Shown one piece after another: positions 35,386 through 43,818 of a stretch of 64,000 nt of DNA; within the stretch, counting starts at the first letter, position 1, and the number at the start of each line of letters is the position of its first letter. The stretch covers positions 129,169-193,168 of the forward strand of contig NZ_JBHZGL010000007.1 of the NCBI RefSeq assembly GCF_051900415.1. Direction: 5' to 3'. This stretch comes from Frateuria_A sp051900415. Lineage in GTDB: Bacteria; Pseudomonadota; Gammaproteobacteria; Xanthomonadales; Rhodanobacteraceae. A program made the translations under genes and the position numbers. The notes under the pieces were generated by a model. It did not search any database, was not told the origin of the DNA, and worked only from the letters and a program-made list of their open reading frames with translations.

Positions 35386-35429
35386 GCCCAGCCATCCGGC
35401 CGGGCACGGGTCGGGCTGGGCGTGCGCTC

Positions 35430-35639
35430 TCAGCAGGACCCCACCAGCTCGTGTGCGAACGAGCTGGCGGCCGCCATCGCCTGGTCCTCGTCGCGGAAGT
35501 GTTCGCCGGGCACCACGCGCAGGGTGCCGTCCGGCAGGCGCACGGTGACGCTCAGCAACCCGTCGGCCTGCTCGTTGAGGATCGCCACGAAATGCTTGCC
35601 GCTGTCCTCGAAGGTGCGCTCATGGTGGGTGTGCTGCAT
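35430..35639 (-). CDS. Small hypothetical protein
   Basis: A 69-residue protein with a beta-rich middle (HFVAILNEQADGLLSVTVRLPDGTLRVVP) and a C-terminal helix (DEDQAMAAASSFAHELV). A similar arrangement occurs in the small protein at 54592-54816. GGAG precedes the ATG. Cytoplasmic; family not recognised. Confidence 0.65.
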   Translation of the reverse strand: MQHTHHERTFEDSGKHFVAILNEQADGLLSVTVRLPDGTLRVVPGEHFRDEDQAMAAASSFAHELVGSC

Positions 35640-35715
35640 GGAGGGGCTCCTCGTGGGTGGGTAGGTTCCATCTTGCGGGCGGCCCTGGCCAACGCAAGCA
35701 GGCGCGACCGTGGCG

Positions 35716-35985
35716 CTAGACCGGCAACGGGCCCGGCGGATACGGGATTGGTATCAGCGCGGCATCCCCCTGCTTGCGCTTGGCCGCCGCGATGCCTGCC
35801 TGGCAACCGGCTTCGGCGGCTTCGAACAGGTCGGCGAACGGCGCTTCACCGCACACGGTGTCGGTGCGGATGAGCGGCAATCCCGGCTGCGCCTGCAGCA
35901 GCGCGAACTGGCCCACGAAACCCCGGCCTTCGGCGGGCACGATCCACGAACCCACCACCACGATGTCTCCGACGAGGTACGCCAT
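35716..35985 (-). CDS. Small hypothetical protein
   Basis: An 89-residue soluble protein (MAYLVGDIVVVGSWIVPAEG... FADLFEAAEAGCQAGIAAAKRKQG) with beta strands first and a helix near the C-terminus. The Met at 35985 is preferred because GAGGAG lies seven bases upstream. No family recognised; single gene on the minus strand. Confidence 0.6.
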   Translation of the reverse strand: MAYLVGDIVVVGSWIVPAEGRGFVGQFALLQAQPGLPLIRTDTVCGEAPFADLFEAAEAGCQAGIAAAKRKQGDAALIPIPYPPGPLPV

Positions 35986-36137
35986 GGACCTGCTCCTCTG
36001 CCTCGGCAGGACCATGTTGGGCTCGCGCGACATCACGCCGACATGAAAATCCCGCAGGCAAGGCGGTGAAGTGTGATGGCCGGCTCAGGACAGGATCCCC
36101 GGCAACCGCCATAGAGACGTACTGCGCGGGCGGACCG

Positions 36138-36605
36138 TCAGCTGCGGTCGATGCGTGCCGCGTAGCAGCCGCGCGTGGCGTAGTGGGCATGCAGATAAGC
36201 CACGCCGGGCTGGGCGAACAGACGCCCGATGGCCGCTTCCAGCTCGGTGCCCTGGACCAGTTCGGCGTCCGCCATCATGCCGCCGACGTCGAATGCACGC
36301 AGCGAAATCGGCCGGATGCGCAGAACGTCCGGGATGCGATCGACGACGTCACAGGCGGTAGTCGCTCCCTCGCGCACGAAGATGGCATGGCTGGCGCGGA
36401 ATGGCGTGTCTGCCGGCTGGTGCACGTAGTTCAGCAGCAGCGCCGTCTCGCCGGGCTCGAGGTCGCGCACCTCGATGCGATCGGGGAATCCGGGTGCGTG
36501 GTCGACCACGTAGCGGCGCGCGCCGGCGGCCGCCAGCGCCGCATCGTCCAGGCCGAACAGGTGACGGAAAGGCTCGGGCGAAAGCCCGCGGATGCGGAAG
36601 GCCAT
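36138..36605 (-). CDS. DUF1203 family protein
   Basis: A 155-residue cytoplasmic protein. The opening FRIRGLSPEPFRHLFGLDDAAL and the middle PGFPDRIEVRDLEPGETALLLNYVHQPADTPFRASHAIFV are DUF1203 hallmarks, as is the end YLHAHYATRGCYAARIDR. The family is small and uncharacterised. The Met at 36605 begins this conserved block. Single gene. Confidence 0.9.
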   Translation of the reverse strand: MAFRIRGLSPEPFRHLFGLDDAALAAAGARRYVVDHAPGFPDRIEVRDLEPGETALLLNYVHQPADTPFRASHAIFVREGATTACDVVDRIPDVLRIRPISLRAFDVGGMMADAELVQGTELEAAIGRLFAQPGVAYLHAHYATRGCYAARIDRS

Positions 36606-36775
36606 GGCGAACTCCGGTAAAAGGCAAGCCACAAGGCTGGACCTCCGGCCGCCATGGCACCCTCCGGTTCTTGCGCAGACCCATGCCAGTCCGTGCCGGA
36701 TTCCGAACGGCGCCCTCACGCCGCACTTCCGTGTGCGTATCCAGAATGGCCACAAGCCATCGATCGGAGCAGTGC

Positions 36776-36964
36776 ATGAACACGTCCCATCCCGGCAAGG
36801 GCGACGAGCCCGAACGCAACCAACGCACCGGCGGCGATCCGGGCGCGCAGATTCCCAAGCGCCCTGCCGACACGACCGCCAGCGGCGAGGCCACGAACGA
36901 TACCGGCGAAGACAACCAGCGCCAGAAGGGCGAGCGCCCGGCGGAAGACTACGTGCGTCGCTGA
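36776..36964 (+). CDS. Small hydrophilic protein, stress-type
   Basis: A 62-residue protein with no hydrophobic core (NTSHPGKGDEPERNQRTGGD... TNDTGEDNQRQKGERPAEDYVRR). CGGAGC precedes the ATG. Likely intrinsically disordered; similar in character to the stress proteins at 28.4, 30.0, 34.0 and 40.1 kb. No named family. Confidence 0.6.
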   Translation: MNTSHPGKGDEPERNQRTGGDPGAQIPKRPADTTASGEATNDTGEDNQRQKGERPAEDYVRR

Positions 36965-36970
36965 GCGCAC

Positions 36971-36993
36971 GCGTGGCCCGAAGCGGGCCACGC
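36971..36993. terminator. GC-rich hairpin between convergent genes
   Basis: GCGTGGCCCG/CGGGCCACGC with loop AAG lies six bases after the small gene stop and 17 before the 3' end of the convergent gene. No T run on either side; possibly a weak terminator for both. Confidence 0.5.
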
Positions 36994-37010
36994 CGAGCGC
37001 CCTGGGCGCA

Positions 37011-37487
37011 TCACAGGCCCGAATTGCCGAGCGTCTGCGGGGTCGCCACCTCATTCAGCGCGAGCTTCTGTCGCTGGTAGTCGATCAGTAGCTGATTGGC
37101 CTTGAGGTATTTCTTTTCCCTCAACGCGTCCTGTATCAACTGCGCGATTTCCTGATCGCTCCTGCCGCGCAGCGACGTATGGTGCGAGCGTGCGGCAAGG
37201 TCGGGGTCGTACGCATCGGCGACCAGCTTGGCCCCCTCGGGCGACATGCCCATGCCTTTCCAGGCATCGGCAAGCTTGCCGCGCAGTTTTTCCAGGTCGG
37301 CCATCGCGTCCAGATAGCCCTGTTGCTGGGCCCGGGTCATCGACTTGATGCGGCTCTGCCCCTCCCGCGCACGCAAATCCTCGAAGCTCTGAACGGGCCG
37401 GGGCTGCTGCGTCGGCTGCGAATGCTGTTGCGCGAATGCGGCCGGCGCCGCGAGTGCCAATGCGATGACCAGAACTACAGGCTTCAT
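37011..37487 (-). CDS. Periplasmic protein of unknown function
   Basis: A 158-residue exported protein: a signal peptide (MKPVVLVIALALAAPAAFA), a Gln/Pro linker, then an all-helical, charged body (SFEDLRAREGQSRIKSMTRAQQQGYLDAMADLEKLRGKLADAW). The Met at 37487 starts the signal peptide; a longer reading to 38501 crosses the beta-lactamase gene and is discarded. It is divergent from the beta-lactamase, sharing a 186-base promoter region. Family not recognised. Confidence 0.75.
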   Translation of the reverse strand: MKPVVLVIALALAAPAAFAQQHSQPTQQPRPVQSFEDLRAREGQSRIKSMTRAQQQGYLDAMADLEKLRGKLADAWKGMGMSPEGAKLVADAYDPDLAARSHHTSLRGRSDQEIAQLIQDALREKKYLKANQLLIDYQRQKLALNEVATPQTLGNSGL

Positions 37488-37673
37488 GACCCATCTCCGC
37501 AGGCTGAGGCCGGCCGGGTGCGACCGGCGGACGAAACTCCTTCGCGCCGCTGCGCATCCTATACCCGCACATGGCGCCTGCGGGCGGTGGCGCCCGCCAA
37601 ATGCCCGGATCCTGACCGCGAACGAGCACACGGTGCACGCAGCATCGCAACCTCGTTCCCGCGGGCAACCAAC

Positions 37674-38549
37674 ATGAAACGTCGAGACTTCCTCAAGGGC
37701 AGCCTGATGGGCGCCCTGCTTCCCGCGGCGCTGGCCCGGGCCACGCCGCCTTCCGGGAATCCCCCTGCCCCCGCCATGCGCCTTGCCGCGCTGGAACAGC
37801 GACACGGCGGGCGGCTGGGCGTAGCCATCCTCGATACCGGCAGCGGTCATCGCGTGGCGCATCGCGGTGACGAGCGGTTCCTGATGTGCAGCACATTCAA
37901 GGTGCTGGCCGTGGCCGCCGTACTGGCACGGATCGATCGCGGCGAGGAGCAGCCGGAGCGACGCATCGTGTTCGGTCGCGAGGCACTGCTGGACTATGCG
38001 CCGGTCACGCGCCTGCACGCCGGTGCGCCGGGCATGCGCGTGGACGAGCTGTGCGAGGCAGCGATCACCGCCAGTGACAACACCGCCGCCAACCTGTTGC
38101 TTGCCGCGCTCGGTGGCCCGCAGGCGGTAACCGCGTTCGTGCGTGCACTGGGCGACGGCGTGACCCGGCTGGACCGTACCGAGCCCGAACTCAACCTCAC
38201 CCATCCCGGCGACCTGCGCGACACCACCACGCCCGCCGCCATGCTCGATACCCTGCAGCGGCTGCTGCTCGGCGCCGTGCTGTCGGAGCCGTCGCGGGCG
38301 CGTCTGCTGGGTTGGATGCGTGGCTGCCTGACCGGCGCCGACAGGCTGCGCGCCGGGCTGCCTGATGGCTGGAGCGCAGGCGACAAGACCGGCAGCGGGG
38401 CGCAGGGCGAGAGCAACGACGTCGCCATCGTGTTCCCGCCCCAGCGGGCGCCCTTGCTGGTGACCGCGTACTACGCCGCGCCGGACATCGACGCGTCGCA
38501 ACGCAACGTCGTACTCGCCGAGGTCGGGCGAATCGCCAGCATGCTCTAG
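37674..38549 (+). CDS. Class A beta-lactamase, L2-like
   Basis: A 291-residue serine beta-lactamase that opens the beta-lactam ring in the periplasm. Catalytic Ser73 is in CSTFK, SDN is at 134-136, the general-base motif EPELN at 170-174 and KTG at 238-240. The N-terminus MKRRDFLKGS plus a hydrophobic stretch is a Tat signal, as in Stenotrophomonas L2, and the stretch DTTTPAAMLDTLQRLLLG also resembles L2. No Cys follows KTG, so the Cys69-Cys238 pair of some carbapenemases is absent. No ampR-type regulator is adjacent. The spectrum cannot be read from sequence alone. Confidence 0.92.
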   Translation: MKRRDFLKGSLMGALLPAALARATPPSGNPPAPAMRLAALEQRHGGRLGVAILDTGSGHRVAHRGDERFLMCSTFKVLAVAAVLARIDRGEEQPERRIVFGREALLDYAPVTRLHAGAPGMRVDELCEAAITASDNTAANLLLAALGGPQAVTAFVRALGDGVTRLDRTEPELNLTHPGDLRDTTTPAAMLDTLQRLLLGAVLSEPSRARLLGWMRGCLTGADRLRAGLPDGWSAGDKTGSGAQGESNDVAIVFPPQRAPLLVTAYYAAPDIDASQRNVVLAEVGRIASML

Positions 38550-38573
38550 CCGCCTTGCGCGCCTGCGCTGTGC

Positions 38574-38987
38574 TCAAGGTCGCGGGGGCGGGCGTCCGAT
38601 GTGTTCGGCGCGGCGAAAACGCAACGCCGACCAGTCCTCGTCGATGGCGACCTGCCGCACGCTGTCGAAACCCCTGGCGCGAATCACGTCCCAGCCGCTG
38701 TCGCGGTTGAACTCGCAGCGGTAGCGCCGGGAGCTCGCCTTCGGATAGGCGAACCACAGCAACGCGTCGCCGTCGGCCTTGTCGGCGAGCAGCGCCGAGA
38801 TGGCATCGAGCCCACGCTGGGTGGTCACGAAGGCCAGCGCGAACGCCACGCTTGCCGCACCGGCCGGGTCGCGCCGGATGGTCACGCCCTCGAGCGCCTG
38901 CAGCGTCGGTTCGAAGCTGGGGGGCGCGTCGACCACCAGTATCTCGGTCTGGCTTTTGAGGTTGAGCTTGGCGAAGACCGGCGGCAT
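38574..38987 (-). CDS. Conserved hypothetical protein
   Basis: A 137-residue cytoplasmic alpha/beta protein: FAKLNLKSQTEILVVDAPPSFEPTL, then LAFVTTQRGLDAISALLADKADGDALLWFAYPK, and RYRCEFNRDSGWDVI...VAIDEDWSALRFRRAE. These strand-helix blocks recall the DUF3052-like group of proteins with the same NRDxGW ending; the link is tentative. The Met at 38987 lies eight bases after the peptidase stop, so they form an operon. Confidence 0.75.
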   Translation of the reverse strand: MPPVFAKLNLKSQTEILVVDAPPSFEPTLQALEGVTIRRDPAGAASVAFALAFVTTQRGLDAISALLADKADGDALLWFAYPKASSRRYRCEFNRDSGWDVIRARGFDSVRQVAIDEDWSALRFRRAEHIGRPPPRP

Positions 38988-38995
38988 CGGGTCGG

Positions 38996-39925
38996 TCAGC
39001 CGCGCTCGCCGTGCGCCAGCGCGAAATCGATGGCGGCGCGCACCGCCGCCACCTGAGCCTCGTTGCACTGTTCGGCCGTCGCGCGCGGGCTGTCCGGGTA
39101 GACCTCGGTGGTGGTGGTGTACATGGCGTCGGTGATGCTGGCGCACAGACCAAGCTTCTTGAGCGGGTAGTTGATGACGCCCGGCGCCACCACCGGCGAG
39201 CCGATGATTTCGCCGTTGGCGTCGGCCGGGGCGATGTGGGTGACCGCGGCCACCGCCGCGATCACTGCCTGCTGGAACGCCGGCTGCGGGTTTTCGGTGT
39301 CGCCCACCAGATAGAAGCCGTCGGGAATCTCGCCCGGTTCGAACGCCGTACCGTCGCGCGCGGCCAGCGCCGGGCGGAACTCGGACTCGTCCGTATCGGT
39401 GGTTTCGTGCAGGTCGATGTGTACCAGCACGCGGTCGCGCAAAGGCTCGACCAGGCGCATGAGGGCCGCCGACTCCTGCGCTGGGCTGTCCGCGCGGAAG
39501 GAGCGGTTCGGATCGATCGCGTGCGCGTTCCAGCGATGGATGCGCTCGTAGGCCCACGGGCTCACGCACGGCACGATGAGCAGGTTCACCTTGTCTTCGT
39601 AACCGGCCGCATGCCGCTCGGCAAAGCGCAGCGCGCCATGCACGCCGCTGGTTTCATAGCCGTGCACGCCGCCGGTCACCAGCACGCAGGGAAGCTCATC
39701 GCGCCAGTTGCGTGTGCGGATCGCAAACAGCGGATAGCTGTCGGGCGAATAATCCAGGCGACCGTACTGCTCGACATCCAGCCGGGAACGCAGGCGCTCG
39801 ACCACCGTCAGCACGTCGGCCTCGTAGCTGCGCTGGCGGGTCTGGCGCGACAGCCAGGCCGCCACTTCCGCCGGCCCCCAGGGCATGCCGGGCGTTCCGA
39901 TCGGGTAAGAGGCCTGGTTCGTCAT
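38996..39925 (-). CDS. M14-type zinc carboxypeptidase / succinylglutamate desuccinylase-like
   Basis: A 309-residue enzyme of the M14 fold. GGVHGYETSG carries the HxxE zinc ligands and the later DLHETTDT the third His. NPNRSF-type binding (DPNRSFRA) and Arg are in the substrate pocket, and the catalytic Glu is near TEVYPDSP. It may trim amino acids from peptides or deacylate an amino acid; the substrate is unknown. No signal peptide, so cytoplasmic. First gene of a two-gene operon. Confidence 0.87.
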   Translation of the reverse strand: MTNQASYPIGTPGMPWGPAEVAAWLSRQTRQRSYEADVLTVVERLRSRLDVEQYGRLDYSPDSYPLFAIRTRNWRDELPCVLVTGGVHGYETSGVHGALRFAERHAAGYEDKVNLLIVPCVSPWAYERIHRWNAHAIDPNRSFRADSPAQESAALMRLVEPLRDRVLVHIDLHETTDTDESEFRPALAARDGTAFEPGEIPDGFYLVGDTENPQPAFQQAVIAAVAAVTHIAPADANGEIIGSPVVAPGVINYPLKKLGLCASITDAMYTTTTEVYPDSPRATAEQCNEAQVAAVRAAIDFALAHGERG

Positions 39926-40114
39926 CGTGTCGCTCGCTCTGGCATCGGGAAGCGAAACACTCTAGCACCGGGGCGAAAAGGCTCCCGCGAGCCGCCGGGT
40001 GCCCGTATGGCGCGGCGGTGCGCGGTGCCTTTACACGCCCGTGGACAGCTGGCGACCTTCCGTTAACCGCGCAACCGCTAGCGTCGGACCCAGACCAGCC
40101 ACCGGAGCCGTGCC

Positions 40115-40273
40115 ATGTCCCAGGGCGACAAGTCCTCCTACACCGACAAACAGAAGCGCCAGGCCCACCACATCGAGCAAAGCGAGAAGAAGGAAGGCAA
40201 ATCGGAAGAGACGGCCGAGCGCATCGCCTGGGCGACGGTGAACAAGCAGGATGGCGGCGGCAAGAAATCCTGA
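40115..40273 (+). CDS. Small stress-type protein
   Basis: A 52-residue, Lys/Gln/Glu-rich protein (SSYTDKQKRQAHHIEQSEKKEG, then AERIAWATVNKQDGGGKK). This is a recognisable short family present in many Proteobacteria, sometimes mislabelled plasmid stabilisation protein; its role is unknown. CGGAGC lies before the ATG. It is too short for the usual cut-offs. Confidence 0.82.
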   Translation: MSQGDKSSYTDKQKRQAHHIEQSEKKEGKSEETAERIAWATVNKQDGGGKKS

Positions 40274-40673
40274 CCGCCAATCCTGACCATCGTGCGATGT
40301 CGTGCTGCGTCTGTCGGGGCGACCGTACAGTGCCGCCAGGACCGGCAGCGCCTATCACCCGCAGGACGCAGCACCGCCACCGTGCGCGTACAGCACGATG
40401 CCCGCTGAGCAGGCACGTTGCCGGCAGCACCGGCAGCAGATGGAGCGACAGGTTCAGCACGGTGAGCACCCGCCTTGCCGGCGAGCCGCCCCTATCAAGG
40501 GAACCTGCGGAAACCGCCACCAGCATGAACAGAAAGGCGACCAGCGCGAGCTGGGCGCCGTCCCTGCGAGCGTCCTTCCGGACGTCACCGTCCTTGTCCT
40601 TCGGCTAGCGTGGCGCGCCTCTCCCACAACGGCAGAGGCGCGACGGGGGCGGCGACTCCCGCCCCGGCGAACC
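40274..40673. other. 400-base stretch without a recognised gene
   Basis: A minus-strand frame near 40430-40560 reads LVAFLFMLVAVSAGS followed by another hydrophobic patch, perhaps a decayed membrane gene, but it has no start or motif that I can support. A 9-bp hairpin (CGCGCCTCT/AGAGGCGCG, 40614-40642) near the right end may terminate the OmpH-like gene. Confidence 0.5.
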
Positions 40674-41267
40674 TTACTTGCCCGTATTGGCCGGCAGCGG
40701 TTCCAGGTTGAAGCTGATCGTGGTGATCTTGCCGTCCAGGCCCTGCACGACGCCCGGGGTCAGGTCGTTGGTCGTGTTGCCGCCCAGCACCGAATCCCGG
40801 TCCAGCAGCAGCCCGCAGTTGTGGCTCTTGTAGACGCTGGCGACGATCGGCTCGGCTTCCTGGCCGATGCGCTGCATGGCCTTGGCACGAGTCAGCTGGA
40901 TGCGCTGGTCGAGCTCGCCCGCCTGGCCGCGGAACGTCTGCATGCGCTGCTGCAACGCTTCACCCTGCTGCTTGCGATCAGCGTCGCTCAGCGAAGGCGC
41001 CTTCTGCTGGAAGGCCTTCACGTCGGTATCGAGCGGCTTGCGCTGGTTTTCCAGCTGGGTACGCGCCTGCTCGGCCAACTGGCCCAGCCGCTGGCTCGCC
41101 GCCTGGCCCACCTTGGACTGGGCGAACACCGCCTCGCGCGAGAGCATGCACACCCCCGGCACGGCATTGCCGCCGAGGTCGGCAGCCTGCGCGGAGGACA
41201 CGGGAAGGACGGAGAAGCCGGCGGCAGCGACCAGCGAGGCGGCAAGGAGCGAACGAGCAAGGTTCAT
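40674..41267 (-). CDS. OmpH/Skp-family periplasmic protein
   Basis: A 197-residue exported protein: a signal peptide (MNLARSLLAASLVAAAGFSVLPVSSAQA), then a beta strand (VCMLSREAVFAQSKVGQAAS) and a long coiled coil (RLGQLAEQARTQLENQRKPLD to QRIQLTRAKAM) as in Skp/OmpH, ending in a beta-rich tail. Two Cys (VCML, HNCGLL) may pair. Skp is a chaperone for outer-membrane proteins; this copy lies away from bamA/lpxD and is likely a paralogue. Confidence 0.85.
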   Translation of the reverse strand: MNLARSLLAASLVAAAGFSVLPVSSAQAADLGGNAVPGVCMLSREAVFAQSKVGQAASQRLGQLAEQARTQLENQRKPLDTDVKAFQQKAPSLSDADRKQQGEALQQRMQTFRGQAGELDQRIQLTRAKAMQRIGQEAEPIVASVYKSHNCGLLLDRDSVLGGNTTNDLTPGVVQGLDGKITTISFNLEPLPANTGK

Positions 41268-42132
41268 GGAAGGGTCCAGTGTTGGGTACATGGTCCGTTG
41301 ACCCGCAAGGGACACGGCAGTTCCCTAGCATAGCGCTCGCGGGCGAGCCCGAATCATCGAACGCCCCGCTGCGCCGCAGCCGTTCGGTGTGTGTTGTGGA
41401 AGGCGCTTTTGCCGTCAGGACCCGACCGTTCGGTCGAAACAGTAGCGGCCGGCCGGATGCGTCCAGGCCGCCCCGTCGGGTGGCGCACCCCAGCACGATC
41501 GACTGCAGCGACATGGTCCTGCGCTGGTCCAGCCGCAACGCGTGCTGGTGTCCCGGCGACCCGATCACCAGCAAGCCCGCGACCACCGCCGCCAGCATGG
41601 CTACGGAGGCGACGCACGGCGCTCCGGCAGGTACGCCCCAAGTGCGGTGGCGCGGGAAATCCTGCCCGTGCGCATCGCCGGGCCCAGGCGCGCAGGCAGG
41701 TCGCATCGCTCCCACGCATGCCCTCACCTGTGCCCATCGCATCCTCTTGGGTGCTTCGGCTTACCGATACTGCGGTGCCGCGTCGAGTCGATAGCAGGAC
41801 ACGTAGCACCGATGCCCTTGCGCGGTGGCGACACGCAGCGAGCGGCCCGAGCACGGGCCGCTCGCTGCCCGGCGCCCGCATTGCCGGGTGCCATCGTGCT
41901 TGGATGCGTTCTTCGCGGACGCCATGGCAACCTCGGTCACCGATGGATCCCGCCGCTGCAAAGCTCGCCATCGGAAACCCGCGCAGCCGCGGACGCCGGC
42001 ATGGCGCCCAAGCCGTGCGAGCAGGGAATCGGCAACACCACGCGACGCCACACACCTGTCCCGCCACGCCGTCGCCTCCGCGCGTGGCCCCGCGGCCTCG
42101 CCGCGCGGGACGACCACCTCAGCGAGGTTGCG
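41268..42132. other. 865-base stretch without a recognised gene
   Basis: The longest non-repeat gene-free stretch in the window. All frames are Arg/Ala/Pro-rich, without SD, motif or conserved look. It contains one very strong hairpin (41836-41867). Nothing else was seen; it may hold the remains of a lost gene or a noncoding RNA. Confidence 0.6.
41836..41867. repeat. Perfect 14-bp inverted repeat
   Basis: CAGCGAGCGGCCCG and its exact complement flank a four-base loop AGCA. No T run follows on either strand, and no gene ends nearby. It may be a structured RNA element or Rho-linked transcript end. Confidence 0.75.
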
Positions 42133-42747
42133 ATGTACACGACCACGACACCCGTGCGGATCGACACGCCGGTACGGCGACTGATCGACACCATCACACC
42201 CGGCGGGCACGCCCGCTACCTGCGGGTGCAGCCGGAGCCCGGCGCCACGGTCAACGGCTGCTTTTCCAACGTCCAGGCCAAGGCCACGCGCGATGGCGGG
42301 CGCCGGCTGTGCGGCTGGCAGTTGTGGGAGTGGCCGGGCGTGCTGGTCGAGGCGGAGTTTCATGCCGTCTGGCTGTCGCCCGCAGGTGAGATGGTCGAGA
42401 TCACTCCCAAGCCGCATGGCGAGAGCACGATCCTCTTCGTGCCCGACGCACGCCGCGCCTATCGCGGGGAGGTGGTCGACAACGTGCGCATCGCACTGCA
42501 CGAGGATCAGTTGGTGCAGCACTTCATCCGCGTGTCCAGGGCGATCGTGCAGGTGATCGCGCGCAGCGGGCCGCCCGCCGGGCAGGTGCGCATTCCGGCG
42601 GAACAGATCGCGCCGCTGCGGCGGGTCCAGCAGTTCCTCGGGCATGCGATCGATGCGCAACTGCGCGAGCACGATCCGTGCCTCTGCGGCAGCGGCTTGC
42701 GCTACCGGCAATGCCACGGACACGAGCTGGAGCTGGCCCTGGCCTGA
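42133..42747 (+). CDS. SEC-C motif protein of unknown function
   Basis: A 204-residue protein with a C-terminal zinc-binding SEC-C motif (DPCLCGSGLRYRQCHG, about residues 184-199) and an N-terminal domain of unknown type (RYLRVQPEPGATVNGCFSNVQAKA, LCGWQLWEWPGVLVEAEFHAVW). SEC-C motifs bind zinc and can mediate interaction with SecB or ribosomal partners. The role is unknown. GCGAGG lies before the ATG. Confidence 0.85.
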   Translation: MYTTTTPVRIDTPVRRLIDTITPGGHARYLRVQPEPGATVNGCFSNVQAKATRDGGRRLCGWQLWEWPGVLVEAEFHAVWLSPAGEMVEITPKPHGESTILFVPDARRAYRGEVVDNVRIALHEDQLVQHFIRVSRAIVQVIARSGPPAGQVRIPAEQIAPLRRVQQFLGHAIDAQLREHDPCLCGSGLRYRQCHGHELELALA

Positions 42748-42847
42748 TGCCGCCTTGCCCCACGGCGTGACCGGTCTTTCTGCCCGGACCGTGCGCCCAC
42801 TATGCTCGCGCGGACGGCGCGGGGGCGCCGACTGCAGGGGGATCACC

Positions 42848-43744
42848 ATGACGACTCGTTCCAATGGGCCGGCGGCCGGTTTCGGCTGGCTGACGCGCGG
42901 CATCGACGTAGCGCGGCGCCATCCGCGCCCGGTGCTGGGAGGCGCCGCCCTGTTGCTGGTGGCCTGCCTGCTGCCTTCGCTGGTCACGCTGCCATTCCAG
43001 ATGCATGCCATGCAGCCCGGCGCGCAACCCAGCCCGGCCCTGTTCGGCGGCTTGATGTTGGTCTCGATGCTGATTGCCCTGCTGGTGGTACCGCTCTATG
43101 CCGGTTACCTGCAGGTGATCGATGCCGCCGAGCGCGGACAGCGGGCCCGCGCGCGCGACATCTTCAAGCCATACGCGCAGGGCCAGGCGCTGCGCCTGAT
43201 CGGCTACGCGCTGCTGCTGACGGTGATCTTCGTCGCGCTGGTGGCGGTGGTGCTGGTGGCGGCCGGCGGCGGGCTCGCGGGCTGGTACATGCAGGCGGTG
43301 GCCGCACAGGCCAATCACGTGCCGCCACCGGGTCTGCCGGCTGGCGTCATGACGGCCTTCGCGCTGCTCAGCGTGCTCTGGCTGTTCATGATGGGCTTCT
43401 ACGCGATCAGCCTGGGCCAGGTGTCGCTGGGCAACCGCGGTGTGTTCGCCTCCATCGGCGACGGCGCGGTGGGTGCGCTCAAGAACGCGCTGCCGCTGCT
43501 GGTGTTCGCCCTGAGTCTGTTGCTGGTGTGGATCGTGGCGACCATCGCCATCGTGCTGCTGGTGCTGGTGGTGACCCTGCTCGCCAAGCTTGTCGGGATG
43601 TGGCTGGTGTTCGTGTTGGCGATACCGCTCTACATCGCGCTGGCGCTGGCGATGTACGCGGTGATGTTCGGCGTGATGTACCACCTGTGGCGCGACGTGT
43701 GCGGCCATGCCGCGCCGCCGGCCATGGCGACGGCCGCAATCTGA
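42848..43744 (+). CDS. BPSS1780-like integral membrane protein
   Basis: A 298-residue protein with about six long helices, e.g. ALLLVACLLPSLVTLPF, SMLIALLVVPLYAGYLQVI and LLLVWIVATIAIVLLVLVVTLLA. The first cytoplasmic block GFGWLTRGIDVARRHPRPVL is typical of BPSS1780-like proteins of unknown function. The ATG follows a GGGGGATCACC site. Closed by a good terminator. Confidence 0.85.
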   Translation: MTTRSNGPAAGFGWLTRGIDVARRHPRPVLGGAALLLVACLLPSLVTLPFQMHAMQPGAQPSPALFGGLMLVSMLIALLVVPLYAGYLQVIDAAERGQRARARDIFKPYAQGQALRLIGYALLLTVIFVALVAVVLVAAGGGLAGWYMQAVAAQANHVPPPGLPAGVMTAFALLSVLWLFMMGFYAISLGQVSLGNRGVFASIGDGAVGALKNALPLLVFALSLLLVWIVATIAIVLLVLVVTLLAKLVGMWLVFVLAIPLYIALALAMYAVMFGVMYHLWRDVCGHAAPPAMATAAI

Positions 43745-43767
43745 CCGACCGATCGCTGCTGCACAAC

Positions 43768-43795
43768 GAAGGCGGCCGCTGGCCGCCTTCTTTTT
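43768..43795 (+). terminator. Rho-independent terminator
   Basis: GAAGGCGGCC/GGCCGCCTTC with loop GCT, followed by five T, 24 bases after the membrane-protein gene. Confidence 0.92.
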
Positions 43796-43818
43796 GGGGA
43801 TAACCCGGCGCGCGAGCG

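Noticed and set aside
41391..42389. Long overlapping plus frames before the SEC-C gene
   Set aside because: Arg/Pro-rich noise in two frames; the true start with SD is at 42133.
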